A stretch of DNA of 64,000 nucleotides, taken from contig NZ_CP054919.1 in NCBI RefSeq assembly GCF_013364235.1, positions 2,469,345 to 2,533,344 of the forward strand. Direction: 5' to 3'. The position numbers and the translations under genes were made by a program. Shown piece by piece: positions 39,863 to 49,355 of this stretch; within the stretch, counting starts at the first letter, position 1, and each line of letters opens with the position of its first letter. Below the pieces are notes generated by a model. The model ran no database searches, was not told the DNA's origin, and worked only from the letters and a program-made list of their open reading frames with translations. Source of the DNA: Kitasatospora sp. NA04385. GTDB taxonomy: Bacteria; Actinomycetota; Actinomycetes; Streptomycetales; Streptomycetaceae.

Positions 39863-40966
39863 TCAGCTTTCGGTGCGATGGGACTGCCGGGGCGCCCGGG
39901 CGCCCCGCCGTTGGACGGGTTTGCGGTCGCCGGACTCCTCGGCCTCCTGCCGGGCGTCCCAGCGTTCGTACGCATCCACGATGCGGCCGACCAGCTTGTG
40001 CCGCACCACGTCGGTGCTGGTCAGCACCGAGAAGTGGATGTCGGGCACGTCGGCGAGGATCTCCTGGACCACCTTGAGGCCGGAGCGGGTGCCGCCCGGC
40101 AGGTCGATCTGGCTGGTGTCGCCGGTCACGACCACCCGGGAGTTGAAGCCCAGGCGGGTCAGGAACATCTTCATCTGCTCGGGCGAGGTGTTCTGCGCCT
40201 CGTCGAGGATGATGAAGGCGTCGTTCAGGGTGCGGCCGCGCATGTACGCCAGCGGGGCCACCTCGATCGTCCCGGCCGCCATCAGCCGCGGGATCGAGTC
40301 GGGGTCCATCATGTCGTGCAGCGCGTCGTACAGCGGGCGCAGGTACGGGTCGATCTTCTCGTAGAGGGTGCCGGGCAGGAAGCCCAGCCGCTCCCCCGCC
40401 TCGACGGCCGGCCGGGTCAGGATGATCCGGTTGACCTCCTTGGCCTGCAGGGCCTGGACGGCCTTGGCCATCGCCAGGTAGGTCTTGCCGGTGCCGGCCG
40501 GGCCGAGGCCGAAGACGATGGTGTGCTTGTCGATCGCCTCGACGTAGCGCTGCTGGTTGAGCGTCTTGGGGCGGATGGTGCGGCCCCGGTTGGACAGGAT
40601 GTTCGCCGTGAACACCTCGGACGGGGCCGGGTGGGCCGGGTCCTCGGCGGCGCTCCTGAGCATGCTGATGGAGCGCTCCACGGCGTCCTCCGTCAGGGGT
40701 TGGCCGGTGCGCAGCACCAGCATCATCTCGGTGAAGAGCTGCTTGACGAGCGCGACCTCGGCGGGCGAGCCGGTGGCCGTCACCTCGTTTCCGCGGACGT
40801 GGATGTCGGCGCCCGGGAAGCCCTCCTCGATCACTCGCAGGAGCGAGTCGGCCGCACCCAGCAGGGTGACCATCGGGTGCTTCTCCGGGATGACGATCCG
40901 GGTGCTGGTGGACGCCTCGTCGGGGCGCCGCTGTCCGTCGGTTCGGGTCTGCGGTGTGTCAGTCAT
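39863..40966 (-). CDS. phoH: PhoH-family ATPase
   Basis: 367 aa. P-loop [17 protein letters not shown] near residue 157, Walker [13 protein letters not shown] near 250, and [17 protein letters not shown]-terminal domain with [20 protein letters not shown]. The bacterial PhoH-YbeY pairing implies an RNA-related role. First gene of a phoH-ybeY-CorC operon. Confidence 0.94.
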   Translation of the reverse strand: MTDTPQTRTDGQRRPDEASTSTRIVIPEKHPMVTLLGAADSLLRVIEEGFPGADIHVRGNEVTATGSPAEVALVKQLFTEMMLVLRTGQPLTEDAVERSISMLRSAAEDPAHPAPSEVFTANILSNRGRTIRPKTLNQQRYVEAIDKHTIVFGLGPAGTGKTYLAMAKAVQALQAKEVNRIILTRPAVEAGERLGFLPGTLYEKIDPYLRPLYDALHDMMDPDSIPRLMAAGTIEVAPLAYMRGRTLNDAFIILDEAQNTSPEQMKMFLTRLGFNSRVVVTGDTSQIDLPGGTRSGLKVVQEILADVPDIHFSVLTSTDVVRHKLVGRIVDAYERWDARQEAEESGDRKPVQRRGARAPRQSHRTES

Positions 40967-41160
40967 GGGTCGGCGCTGCGGCCTGCCTCATCCCAATCCG
41001 TCGTGTCGTGTGGCTCGGGCTCTCCGGGTCACCAGGGTACGCCGCGCAGGTGTTCGCCGGAGCGGCGCGGCGGCTTCGATGGTGGGGGCTCGCGCCCCGA
41101 TGCGCGAGCGGTTTTCCCGCACGTCGGGGCCGGGCGGGGCGGGCCGGGGCCCGGGGGCGG

Positions 41161-42078
41161 TCAACGGCGCGGCGGGACGGGGATCCGGGCGAGGTCCTCG
41201 GCGACCACGATCTCGCCGTCGAAGTGCTCCGCCGCCTCGGCGAGGTGGCCGGACAGGTCGGGGTAGCGCTGCGAGAAGTGGGTGAGCACCAGCCGGCGCA
41301 CGCCGGCCCCGGCGGCCACCCGGGCGGCCTGGGCGGCGGTCAGGTGGCCGTGCTCCTCGGCGAGCGCCGCGTCCCGGTCGAGGAAGGTCGCCTCGATCAC
41401 CAGCAGGTCGGCGCCCTCGGCGAGTTCGTGCACCCCGTCGCAGAGCCGGGTGTCCATCACGAAGGCGAACCGCTGGCCCGGCCGGACCTCGCCGACCTGT
41501 TCGGCGGTGACCGTCCGCCCGTCCAGCTCGACCCGGCCCTCGCGCTGCAGCACGCCCACCGCGGGGCCGCGCAGGCCGAGTTCGCGCAGCTTCTCGGGCC
41601 GCAGCCGGAACCCGTCCGGCTCGGTCAGCCGGTAGCCGAACGACTCCACCGGGTGGGAGAGCCGCACCGCGCCGAGCGCGAACGGGGCGCCCGGCGCCTC
41701 CAGCGGGCCCGCGGCGGCCACCGGGCGCTCGCGGATCTCGGCCGTCGCGCGGTAGGCGCTGGCGTGCCGCAGCCGGTCGAAGAACTCCTGCCCGGACGCC
41801 GGGTAGTAGGCGTCCACCGGGTGCGGCACCCGGTCCAGGTTGATCCGCTGCACGATCCCGGGCAGCCCCAGGCAGTGGTCCCCGTGGAAGTGCGACACCG
41901 CGATCCGGGTGATCCCGGTGGCGCTCACCCCGGCGTGCAGCATCTGCCGCTGGGTGCCCTCGCCCGGGTCGAACAGCAGCCCCTCGCCGTCCCAGCGCAG
42001 CAGGTACCCGTTGTGGTTGCGGTGCCTGGTCGGCACCTGGCTGGCGGTGCCCAGGACGACGAGTTCACGCTGCGACAA
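41161..42078 (-). CDS. rnz: Ribonuclease Z (tRNA 3' processing, MBL fold)
   Basis: 305 aa. Metallo-beta-lactamase metal site [15 protein letters not shown] (HxHxDH), later [10 protein letters not shown] and [11 protein letters not shown] with further ligands. [19 protein letters not shown] is the usual RNase Z N-terminus. The start appears to be TTG at 42078: there is no ATG/GTG near the conserved N-terminus, and the HIT stop lies only 3 nt upstream, suggesting coupling. Confidence 0.93.
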   Translation of the reverse strand: MSQRELVVLGTASQVPTRHRNHNGYLLRWDGEGLLFDPGEGTQRQMLHAGVSATGITRIAVSHFHGDHCLGLPGIVQRINLDRVPHPVDAYYPASGQEFFDRLRHASAYRATAEIRERPVAAAGPLEAPGAPFALGAVRLSHPVESFGYRLTEPDGFRLRPEKLRELGLRGPAVGVLQREGRVELDGRTVTAEQVGEVRPGQRFAFVMDTRLCDGVHELAEGADLLVIEATFLDRDAALAEEHGHLTAAQAARVAAGAGVRRLVLTHFSQRYPDLSGHLAEAAEHFDGEIVVAEDLARIPVPPRR

Positions 42079-42081
42079 CGC

Positions 42082-42435
42082 TCAGACCAGTCCCTCGGTG
42101 AGCGGCTTGCCGCCCAGCACGTGCACGTGCGCGTGGAACACCGTCTGCCCGGCGCCCGCACCGGTGTTGAAGATCAGCCGGTACGAGTCCAGGCCCTCGC
42201 CCGCCGCCGCGCCGCCCGCCTCGGCCAGCAGCTCGGCCGCCACCTCCGGTTCGGCGGCGGCCAGTTCGGCCGCGTCGGCGTAGTGCACCCGCGGGACGAC
42301 CAGCAGGTGCGTGGGCGCCTGCGGGCTGATGTCCCGGAACGTCAGCGTCCGCTCGCTCTTGCGCACCACGGTCGCCGGGATGTCCCCCGACACGATCTTG
42401 CAGAACACACAGTCCGCCTGCGGCTCGCCGGCCAT
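42082..42435 (-). CDS. HIT-family nucleotide-binding protein
   Basis: 117 aa. HIT catalytic stretch QTVFHAHVHVLGGKPL (HxHxHxx) and N-terminal CVFCKIVSGDIPATVV. Likely hydrolyses purine nucleoside phosphoramidates or dinucleotides. ATG at 42435 preferred (GGAG at suitable spacing); a GTG at 42444 is an alternative. Upstream of rnz in the same transcript. Confidence 0.93.
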   Translation of the reverse strand: MAGEPQADCVFCKIVSGDIPATVVRKSERTLTFRDISPQAPTHLLVVPRVHYADAAELAAAEPEVAAELLAEAGGAAAGEGLDSYRLIFNTGAGAGQTVFHAHVHVLGGKPLTEGLV

Positions 42436-42561
42436 CTCCCGCACTCCTCACCTGAACCCGTCACTGGTGCAACGACCTTACAGCGACCGGCGCGCCGCAC
42501 CGGGCGGGTCCGGCGTTCCCGGGGGCCGTCCGGGCGGCGGCGGACGGCCCCGCGGGCGGGG

Positions 42562-45500
42562 TCACTCGACCGGGGGCGGGGTCTTGGCGGGGGTGCGGTC
42601 CAGGGACTCCAGGGCGAGGCGGACGGCGGTCTCCAGCTGGGGGTCCCGGCCGGCCGCCCAGTCGTGCGGGGCGATCGGGACCTCGACGTCGGGGGTGACG
42701 CCCCGGTTCTCCAGGTTCCAGCCGTAACCCTTCAGCCAGAACGAGTACTTGGGCTGGGTGACCAGCGTCCCGTCGACCAGGGTGTACCTGCTGTCGATGC
42801 CGATGACGCCGCCCCAGGTGCGGGTGCCGACCACCGGGCCGATGCCCAGGGCCTGGATCGCGGCGTTGACGATGTCGCCGTCGGAGCCGGAGAACTCGTC
42901 GGCCAGCGCCACCACCGGGCCGCGCGGGGCGTCGCCGGGGTACGGGTCGGGGTGGGCGAGGTCGCGGCCGTGGTTCCAGCCGACGATCCGGCGGGCCAGC
43001 TTCTCGACGATCAGCTGGGAGGTGTGGCCGCCGCGGTTCTCCCGCAGGTCGAGGACGACGCCCTCCAGGGACATCTCGAACCGCAGGTCGCGGTGGAGCT
43101 GCGCCCAGCCGGCGCTCTGCATGTCGGGGACGTGCAGGTAGCCGAGCCGTCCCCCGGACAGCTCGCGGACGGCGGCCCGCCGCCCGGCGACCCAGTCGTG
43201 GTAGCGCAGCGCCTCCTCGTCGTCGAGCGGCACCACCACGGGGTGGCGCTCGCCGCCGTCCCGGCCGGTGACGGTGAGCTCGACCGGCTGGTCGGCGGTG
43301 CCGGCCAGCAGCGGGGCGGGGCCGCTGACCGGGTCGACCGGGCGGCCGTTGACGGCCAGCAGCGCGTCGCCGGGCCGGACCGCCACGCCGGGCGCGGCCA
43401 GCGGGGAGCGGGCCCGCGGGTCGGAGGACTCGCCGGGCAGCACCCGGGCCACCCGCCACAGCTCGCCGTCGCGCACCAGGTCCGCGCCGAGCAGGCCCTG
43501 CCGCCGGGCGGCCTCGGTGCCGCGGCCGGGCGGCAGCACGTACGCGTGCGAGGTGCCGAGCTCGCCGACCGTCTCCCACAGCAGGTCGACCAGGTCGGAG
43601 CGGCTGCCGAGGTGCTCGACCAGCGGCCGGTACCTGGCCAGGACGCCCGCCCAGTCGACGCCGCCCAGGTCGGCGCGCCAGAAGTTGTCCCGCATCAGGC
43701 GGCCGTTCTCGTCGAACATCTGCCGCCACTCGGCGGCCGGGTCGACGGTCACCCGGACCCGGTCCAGGCCGACGTCGCCCTCCTCGTCCTCCCCGGCCTT
43801 CTGGTCGGCGGGCACGATCCGCAGCGAGCCGTCCTCCAGCACCGCCAGCCGGGCGCCGTCGCCGCTGACCGCGAACGCGTCGACGCCGGTGAGCAGTTCC
43901 TCCGCCCGCCGCTTGCGCAGGTCGAACCGCTCCAGCGCGGTGCGGGCCGGCTCGTCGTCCAACGAGGCGGCGCTGTCGCCGAGTTCGCCGCCGAACGGGT
44001 ACCTGGTCCACAGCACCCCGTCCTTCGCGGCGCGCAGCACCCCGAACCGCCCGGCCTCCACCGGGAACGGCACGATCCGGTCGGCGAGGCCCTCCAGGTC
44101 GACCCGGGTGACCGGCACCGCGGCGTCCTTCTCGCTCTCCTTGGGCTCCTCCTCCTCGCCGCCCGCCGGCCGCCCGCCGCGCTGCGGGCCGAACGGCGAC
44201 GGGGTCTCGGCGGCCAGCGTCAGCAGGTACGGGCGGGTGCCGCCGGGGAAGGACAGGTCGAAGGCGTGCTGGTCGTACACCGGGTCGAAGCTGCGCACCG
44301 AGAGGAACGCCAGGTGCCTGCCGTCCGCGGTGAAGGCCGGCGAGTAGTCGTGGAAGCGCTGCGGGGTGGCCTCGCCGACGGTGCGCGAGGTCAGGTCGGC
44401 GAGCATGATCTGCCGCAGCGACCACGGGCCGAGCACCGGCTGCGACCAGGCCAGCCAGCCCGAGTCCGGGCTGAACACCAGTCCGGAGACCTCGCCGTCG
44501 GCGCTGCGCGCCAGCTCGCTCACCGCGCCGTCGCTGAGCGCCACCAGCAGCACCCGGCCGTCGTGCGAGGCCACCGCGAGCTGCCGGCCGTCCGGCGAGA
44601 CCACCAGGGCGCGCACCCGGCCGAGCTGTCCGGCCGCCAGCCGGCGGCGCTCGGCGCCCAGCACCGCCGGGGCGTGCTCCAGCGCGTCGTCGCCCTCGGC
44701 GTCGGTGACCCAGACCGCGCCCTGCGCGCCGTCCTCGCCGGGGACGACCCGGGCCAGCCGGGCCCGTGCGCCGGGCGTCTCGTCCAGCACCCGGGCCGGG
44801 CCCTCCCGGTGGGTCACCCAGTGCACGGTGCCGCGCACCACCACGGCCGCGGCCCGGCCGGTGCGGTCCGGCGCGGCGCTCTCCACCTGCCCGGCGGCGG
44901 CCGTCGGGTGCGGGCGGCGCCGGGTGCGCGGCCCGGCCGGGCGGACGTCCAGCCGGCGCGGCCGGGCGCCGTCCAAGTCGTCCAGCAGCCACAGCTCACC
45001 GGCGCTCTGCCAGACGACCCGGGTGCCGTCGGTGGACGCCTGCCGGGCGTAGAACCCGCTGTCCGCCGGGCCGTGCGCCCGCAGGTCGGAGCCGTCCGGG
45101 AGGCTGGAGTACAGCCGCCCGGTGCCCTCGTGGTCGGAGAGGAACGCCACCCGGTCGCCGACCCACAGCGGGCACTCCAACTGCCCGTCCAGGTCGGCGT
45201 GCAGGCGCTCGAACCGGGCGCCGCCGATCCACAGCTTCCCGGCCCGGCCGCCCCGGTAGCGCTTCCAGTGCGCGGCCTCCCGGTTGTGCGTCCCCAGCAG
45301 CACCCGGCCGCCGCCGGCGCCCTCCGGCACCGGCTCGAAGGCCAGCGAGCCGATCGGCCCGTACGGCAGCCGCGACGGCTCCCCACCGTCCAGCGGCACC
45401 GCGAACGCCCAGGTCCGCCGGATCGTCTCCTGCCCGGCGGTGGTGATCGCGACCGGCCGGCCGTCGCCGCTCCACCCGACCAGCGCGGTGAGCGGGCTCC

Positions 45501-45762
45501 CCCAGTACGTCAGCCGCCGCGCCGGGCCGCCCTCCACCGGGCCGACGTGCACCTCCGGCGCGCCGTCCCGGGTCGAGGCCCAGGCCAGCGACCGCCCGTC
45601 CGGCGAGAACCGCACCGCGCCGACCGGCACCTGGTCCGCCGTCACCCGCCAGGCCCGCCCGCCGTCCACCGGCGCCAGCCAGACGTCGTCCTCGGCGACG
45701 AAGGCCACCAGGTCGCCGTGCAGGTGGGGGTGGCGCAGGTAGCCGCGCGTCGATTCCGTCAT
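42562..45762 (-). CDS. Tricorn protease homologue
   Basis: 1066 aa, close to the family's usual length. N-terminal beta-propeller repeats (GYLRHPHLHGDLVAFVAEDD, RFSPDGRSLAWASTRDGAPE, further repeats to about 600), then a helical and PDZ region (GVAVRPGDALLAVNGRPVDP near 800) and the C-terminal S41 protease core. The nucleophile is the Ser in EFSGSDGDIVNAA near residue 957, and GVVLDLRENRGGHTSQLI precedes it. Cytosolic peptidase acting on oligopeptides from upstream proteolysis. Confidence 0.95.
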   Translation of the reverse strand: MTESTRGYLRHPHLHGDLVAFVAEDDVWLAPVDGGRAWRVTADQVPVGAVRFSPDGRSLAWASTRDGAPEVHVGPVEGGPARRLTYWGSPLTALVGWSGDGRPVAITTAGQETIRRTWAFAVPLDGGEPSRLPYGPIGSLAFEPVPEGAGGGRVLLGTHNREAAHWKRYRGGRAGKLWIGGARFERLHADLDGQLECPLWVGDRVAFLSDHEGTGRLYSSLPDGSDLRAHGPADSGFYARQASTDGTRVVWQSAGELWLLDDLDGARPRRLDVRPAGPRTRRRPHPTAAAGQVESAAPDRTGRAAAVVVRGTVHWVTHREGPARVLDETPGARARLARVVPGEDGAQGAVWVTDAEGDDALEHAPAVLGAERRRLAAGQLGRVRALVVSPDGRQLAVASHDGRVLLVALSDGAVSELARSADGEVSGLVFSPDSGWLAWSQPVLGPWSLRQIMLADLTSRTVGEATPQRFHDYSPAFTADGRHLAFLSVRSFDPVYDQHAFDLSFPGGTRPYLLTLAAETPSPFGPQRGGRPAGGEEEEPKESEKDAAVPVTRVDLEGLADRIVPFPVEAGRFGVLRAAKDGVLWTRYPFGGELGDSAASLDDEPARTALERFDLRKRRAEELLTGVDAFAVSGDGARLAVLEDGSLRIVPADQKAGEDEEGDVGLDRVRVTVDPAAEWRQMFDENGRLMRDNFWRADLGGVDWAGVLARYRPLVEHLGSRSDLVDLLWETVGELGTSHAYVLPPGRGTEAARRQGLLGADLVRDGELWRVARVLPGESSDPRARSPLAAPGVAVRPGDALLAVNGRPVDPVSGPAPLLAGTADQPVELTVTGRDGGERHPVVVPLDDEEALRYHDWVAGRRAAVRELSGGRLGYLHVPDMQSAGWAQLHRDLRFEMSLEGVVLDLRENRGGHTSQLIVEKLARRIVGWNHGRDLAHPDPYPGDAPRGPVVALADEFSGSDGDIVNAAIQALGIGPVVGTRTWGGVIGIDSRYTLVDGTLVTQPKYSFWLKGYGWNLENRGVTPDVEVPIAPHDWAAGRDPQLETAVRLALESLDRTPAKTPPPVE

Positions 45763-45809
45763 CCCGCCAGCCTAGGCGGGAACCGCGGCGCCACGTCAGA
45801 GGTCGGACC

Positions 45810-45883
45810 CGAAACCCGCCGCGCGGGGCGCCGGACCCGAAACCCGCCGCACGGAGCACGAAACCCGCCGCGCGGGGCGCCGG
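45810..45883. repeat. Three short direct repeats between rsmE and the tricorn gene
   Basis: Copies beginning CGAAACCCGCCGC start at 45810, 45838 and 45859. The first and third share 25 nt including GCGGGGCGCCGG; the middle one diverges after GC. They lie in the 146-nt spacer on the non-coding side of both genes. Confidence 0.7.
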
Positions 45884-45908
45884 GCCCCGGGGAGGCCCGC
45901 CCCGCCCG

Positions 45909-46652
45909 TCACCCCCAGCGGCCGGTGCGGCCCAGCAGCAGGGAGCCGGCCGCGACGCCCGCCGTGGAGGTGCGCAGGACGGAGCGGCCGAGGCGGTAGG
46001 GCGCGGCGCCGGCCTCGGCGAAGGCGGCGATCTCCTCCGGGGAGACGCCCCCCTCGGGCCCGACGACCAGGACGATCTCGCCGTCGGCGGGCAGCTGCGC
46101 GGTGGCCAGCGGCAGCGCGCCCTCCTCGTGCAGGACGGCCGCGAAGCCCGCGGCGGCGAGCAGCGGCAGCAGCTGCCGGGTGGTCACCGCGTCCCGGACC
46201 TCGGGGAAGCGCAGCCGCCGCGACTGCTTGCCGGCCTCGCGCGCGGTGGCCCGCCACTTGGCGAGCGCCTTGGCGCCGCGCTCGCCCTTCCACTGGGTGA
46301 TGCAGCGGGAGGCGGCCCAGGGCACGATCGCGTCGATCCCGGCCTCGGTCATGGTCTCGACGGCGAGTTCGCCGCGGTCGCCCTTGGGGAGGGCCTGGAC
46401 GACGGTGATCCGGGGCGCGGGCGCGGGTTCCTCGCGGACGGCGGTGACCAGGACGTCGAGGGCGTCCTTGCCGTGCAGCGCGGCGACGGTGCCGTCCGCG
46501 CCGCGGCCGCGGCCGTCGGCGAGGGTGAGCGCCTCGCCGGGCTCCAGGCGTTTGACGGCGACGGCGTGCCGGCCCTCGGGGCCGTCGAGCCGGACGGTCG
46601 CGCCGGGGGCGGTCCCCGTCAGGTCGTCGACGACGAACACGGGTGCGGTCAT
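45909..46652 (-). CDS. rsmE: 16S rRNA (uracil(1498)-N3)-methyltransferase
   Basis: 247 aa. SPOUT-family motifs: RLDGPEGRHAVAVKRLEPGE in the N-terminal PUA-like part, ITVVQALPKGDRGELAVETM, AASRCITQWKGERGAKALAK, and the knot region LVVGPEGGVSPEEIAAFAEA plus RSVLRTSTAGVAA. ATG 46652 gives the family start; ATG 46682 is ten codons upstream and only a few bases from the T-run of the dnaJ terminator. Confidence 0.95.
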   Translation of the reverse strand: MTAPVFVVDDLTGTAPGATVRLDGPEGRHAVAVKRLEPGEALTLADGRGRGADGTVAALHGKDALDVLVTAVREEPAPAPRITVVQALPKGDRGELAVETMTEAGIDAIVPWAASRCITQWKGERGAKALAKWRATAREAGKQSRRLRFPEVRDAVTTRQLLPLLAAAGFAAVLHEEGALPLATAQLPADGEIVLVVGPEGGVSPEEIAAFAEAGAAPYRLGRSVLRTSTAGVAAGSLLLGRTGRWG

Positions 46653-46684
46653 CGGTGCAGCGGTCCTCTCAGCAGGGCCCATCG

Positions 46685-46736
46685 AAAAAACCGGCCGGGA
46701 GCGGCGGGGGCGCGCAGCCCCCCGCCGCTCCCGGCC
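46685..46736 (-). terminator. Canonical intrinsic terminator after dnaJ
   Basis: On the minus strand an 18-bp perfect GC stem (arms 46719-46736 and 46693-46710, 8-nt loop) followed by GG and six T. This is the only hairpin seen in the window with a real T-run. It lies 16 nt past the dnaJ stop and directly before rsmE. Confidence 0.9.
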
Positions 46737-46751
46737 CGGGTGGTACGGGTC

Positions 46752-47888
46752 TCACCGGCCGTTGAAGGCGTCCTTCAGCCGGGAGAACAGGCCCTGCTGG
46801 CCGGGCGCGAACTGCCCGGACGGACGCTCCTCGCCGCGGAGCATGGCGAGCCGGCGCAGCAGCTCCTCCTGCTCCGGGTCGAGCTTGGTGGGCGTCTGCA
46901 CCTCGACGTGCACTATCAGGTCGCCCCGGCCGCCGCCGCGCAGGTGGGTGATGCCGCGGCCGTGCAGCGGGATCGACTGGCCGGACTGGGTGCCGGGCCG
47001 GATGTCGACCTCCTCCAGGCCGTCCAGGGTCTGCAGCGGCACCTGGGTGCCGAGCGACGCGGCGGTCATCGGGATGGTGACGGTGCAGTGCAGGTCGTCG
47101 CCGCGCCGCTGGAAGGTCGGGTGGCTGGTCTCGGCGATCTCGACGTACAGGTCGCCGGCGGGGCCGCCGCCGGGGCCGACCTCGCCCTCGCCGGCCAGCT
47201 GGATCCGGGTGCCGTTGTCGACGCCGGCCGGGATCTTGACCGTGAGGGTGCGGCGGGCGCGGACCCGGCCGTCGCCGGCGCACTCTGGACAGGGGGTGGG
47301 GACGACGGTGCCGAAGCCCTGGCACTGCGGGCAGGGGCGGGAGGTCATGACCTGGCCCAGGAAGGACCGGGTGACCTGGGAGACCTCGCCCTTGCCGCGA
47401 CACATGTCGCAGGTCTGCGCGGAGGTGCCGGGCGCGGCGCCCTCGCCGTTGCAGGTGGTGCAGGTGACGGCGGTGTCGACCTGGAGCTCCTTGGTGGTGC
47501 CGAAGGCGGCCTCCTCCAGGGTGATCTCCAGCCGGATCATGGCGTCCTGGCCGCGGCGGGTGCGCGAGCGCGGGCCGCGCTGGCCGGTCGCGGCGCCGAA
47601 GAAGGCGTCCATGATGTCGGAGAAGCCGAACCCGGCCGCACCCGCGCCGAAGCCGCCCGCGCCGCCGCCCGGCGACAGCGGGTCCCCGCCGAGGTCGTAG
47701 ACCTGGCGCTTCTGCGGATCGGAGAGCACCTCGTAGGCGGCGTTGATCTCCTTGAACCGCTCCTGCGTCTTCGGGTCCGGGTTGACGTCCGGGTGCAGTT
47801 CACGGGCGAGGCGCCGGAACGCCTTCTTGATCTCGTCCTGCCCCGCGTCGCGTCGGACGCCGAGTACCGCGTAGTAGTCCGTGGCCAC
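46752..47888 (-). CDS. dnaJ: Molecular chaperone DnaJ (DnaJ2 type)
   Basis: 378 aa. J domain with HPD in RELHPDVNPDPKTQERF near residue 33, Gly/Phe-rich linker (FGAGAAGFGFSD), four CxxCxGxG zinc repeats (CTTCNGEG, CDMCRGKG, CPQCQGFG, CPECAGDG) and C-terminal substrate-binding domains. DnaK co-chaperone. The GTG at 47888 (MATDYYAVLG) is preferred over TTG 47891; GGAG lies upstream. Follows hrcA on the same strand, so HrcA/CIRCE control is expected. Confidence 0.96.
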   Translation of the reverse strand: MATDYYAVLGVRRDAGQDEIKKAFRRLARELHPDVNPDPKTQERFKEINAAYEVLSDPQKRQVYDLGGDPLSPGGGAGGFGAGAAGFGFSDIMDAFFGAATGQRGPRSRTRRGQDAMIRLEITLEEAAFGTTKELQVDTAVTCTTCNGEGAAPGTSAQTCDMCRGKGEVSQVTRSFLGQVMTSRPCPQCQGFGTVVPTPCPECAGDGRVRARRTLTVKIPAGVDNGTRIQLAGEGEVGPGGGPAGDLYVEIAETSHPTFQRRGDDLHCTVTIPMTAASLGTQVPLQTLDGLEEVDIRPGTQSGQSIPLHGRGITHLRGGGRGDLIVHVEVQTPTKLDPEQEELLRRLAMLRGEERPSGQFAPGQQGLFSRLKDAFNGR

Positions 47889-47974
47889 CAAATGCTCCGG
47901 TTTGTTCCGCCTCTAGAAGTGCCTGCGACAGCACGCTGCTTGTTGCGCCGTTCCGCTGCGGACGCGCCGTCCCG

Positions 47975-49048
47975 CTACGACTCCGCCAGGATCTGGCCGA
48001 CGTACCGTGCCACCGCGCGCACCGCCCCCATTGTGCCCGGGTAATCCATCCGGGTCGGACCGATCACTCCCAGCTTTGCCACGCTCTGGTCGCCCGAACC
48101 GTAACCGACCGAGACCACCGACGTGGAATTGAGCCCCTCGTAGGCGATCTCGTGGCCGATCCGGACCGTCATCGCCGAGTCGGCCGTCTCACCCAGCAGG
48201 CGCAACAGCACCACCTGCTCCTCCAGGGCCTCCAGGACCGGCCGGATGGTGAGCGGGAAGTCGTGGCCGAAGCGGGTCAGGTTGGCGGTGCCCGCCAGCA
48301 TGATCCGCTCCTCGTTCTGTTCGGCCAGCGCCTCGAACAGGACGGTCAGCACGGTGCTGACCGCGGGCCGGTCGGCGGGCTCGAAGCCGGCCGGCAGGTC
48401 CTCCAGGACGGTCGGCACCTCGGGCAGCCGGCAGCCGCCCGCCATGCTGTTGAGCCTGGCCCGCAGGTCGCCGAGCAGGGCCTCGCCGACCGGGGCGGGG
48501 CAGTCGACCATCCGCTGTTCGACCCGGCCGGTGTTGGTGATCAGCACCAGCATCAGCTTGGCCGGGGTGAGTGACACCAGTTCGATGTGCCGCACGGTGG
48601 AGCGGGTCAGCGAGGGGTACTGGACGACCGCGACCTGCCTGGTCAGCTGGGCGAGCAGCCGCACCGTCCGGGCGACCACGTCGTCCAGGTCGACCGCGCC
48701 CTCCAGGAAGTGCCGGATCGCCCGGCGCTCCGGAGCGGTCATCGGCTTGACCTCGGCGAGCCGGTCGACGAACAGCCGGTAGCCCTTGTCGGTGGGGATC
48801 CGGCCCGCACTGGTGTGCGGCTGGTGAATGTACCCCTCCTCCTCCAGCGCGGACATGTCGTTGCGGACGGTGGCCGGGGAGACGCCCAGGTTGTGCCGCT
48901 CCACCAGCGCCTTGGAGCCGACCGGCTCCTCGGTGCCCACGTAGTCCTGGACGATCGCCCTGAGCACCGCGAGCCGCCGCTCGTCCAGCGGCCGGGCGGA
49001 CGGGCGCGTGTCGATGAGTCGGCCGTCGGGCTTGCCGTCGTCCGGCAT
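47975..49048 (-). CDS. hrcA: Heat-inducible transcription repressor HrcA
   Basis: 357 aa. N-terminal winged helix [60 protein letters not shown], followed by the GAF-like and dimerisation regions ending [23 protein letters not shown] 49048 has GGAGG upstream and adds about 20 residues before the usual family start. Represses its own operon through the CIRCE element 50 nt upstream. Confidence 0.96.
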   Translation of the reverse strand: MPDDGKPDGRLIDTRPSARPLDERRLAVLRAIVQDYVGTEEPVGSKALVERHNLGVSPATVRNDMSALEEEGYIHQPHTSAGRIPTDKGYRLFVDRLAEVKPMTAPERRAIRHFLEGAVDLDDVVARTVRLLAQLTRQVAVVQYPSLTRSTVRHIELVSLTPAKLMLVLITNTGRVEQRMVDCPAPVGEALLGDLRARLNSMAGGCRLPEVPTVLEDLPAGFEPADRPAVSTVLTVLFEALAEQNEERIMLAGTANLTRFGHDFPLTIRPVLEALEEQVVLLRLLGETADSAMTVRIGHEIAYEGLNSTSVVSVGYGSGDQSVAKLGVIGPTRMDYPGTMGAVRAVARYVGQILAES

Positions 49049-49097
49049 GGGGCACGCACCTCCGTCGTCGTCCGTTGTTCCGGTGTCCGGTCCGGGC

Positions 49098-49124
49098 CTG
49101 GCACTCAGCCGGGCAGAGTGCCAG
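49098..49124. promoter_or_regulatory. CIRCE operator
   Basis: CTGGCACTC, 9-nt spacer, GAGTGCCAG: perfect 9-bp arms with the canonical 9-nt spacing (consensus TTAGCACTC-N9-GAGTGCTAA). Lies between the divergent hrcA and htpX genes, 50 nt from the hrcA start. Confidence 0.93.
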
Positions 49125-49355
49125 AACCGTACGTGCCAGTGTACGGCCAGGGCCTGACGGCAGGAACGGTACGCCCGCGTGATCCTCGTCCGATGGCGCC
49201 GCGACGCGCCCGGGGGGTGTCCCGTTCCCACCGAATTCCCACCGTTTCGGATGGTGCCCGCGGGCCCGCCCGGTGGCAGCATCGAAGACGAGCGGGGCGG
49301 ACGGCGCGGCGGGGCCGCGGGTCCGGGCCGCACGAAGCGCAGAGGAGGAGCAGCG

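Noticed and set aside
45810-45883. Possible CRISPR repeats
   Set aside because: Only three degenerate copies with 3-4 nt or no spacing; not an array.
40954-45999. 1681-codon + strand frame across rnz, HIT and tricorn genes
   Set aside because: Shadow of three well-supported minus-strand genes; spans intergenic regions and has no domains.
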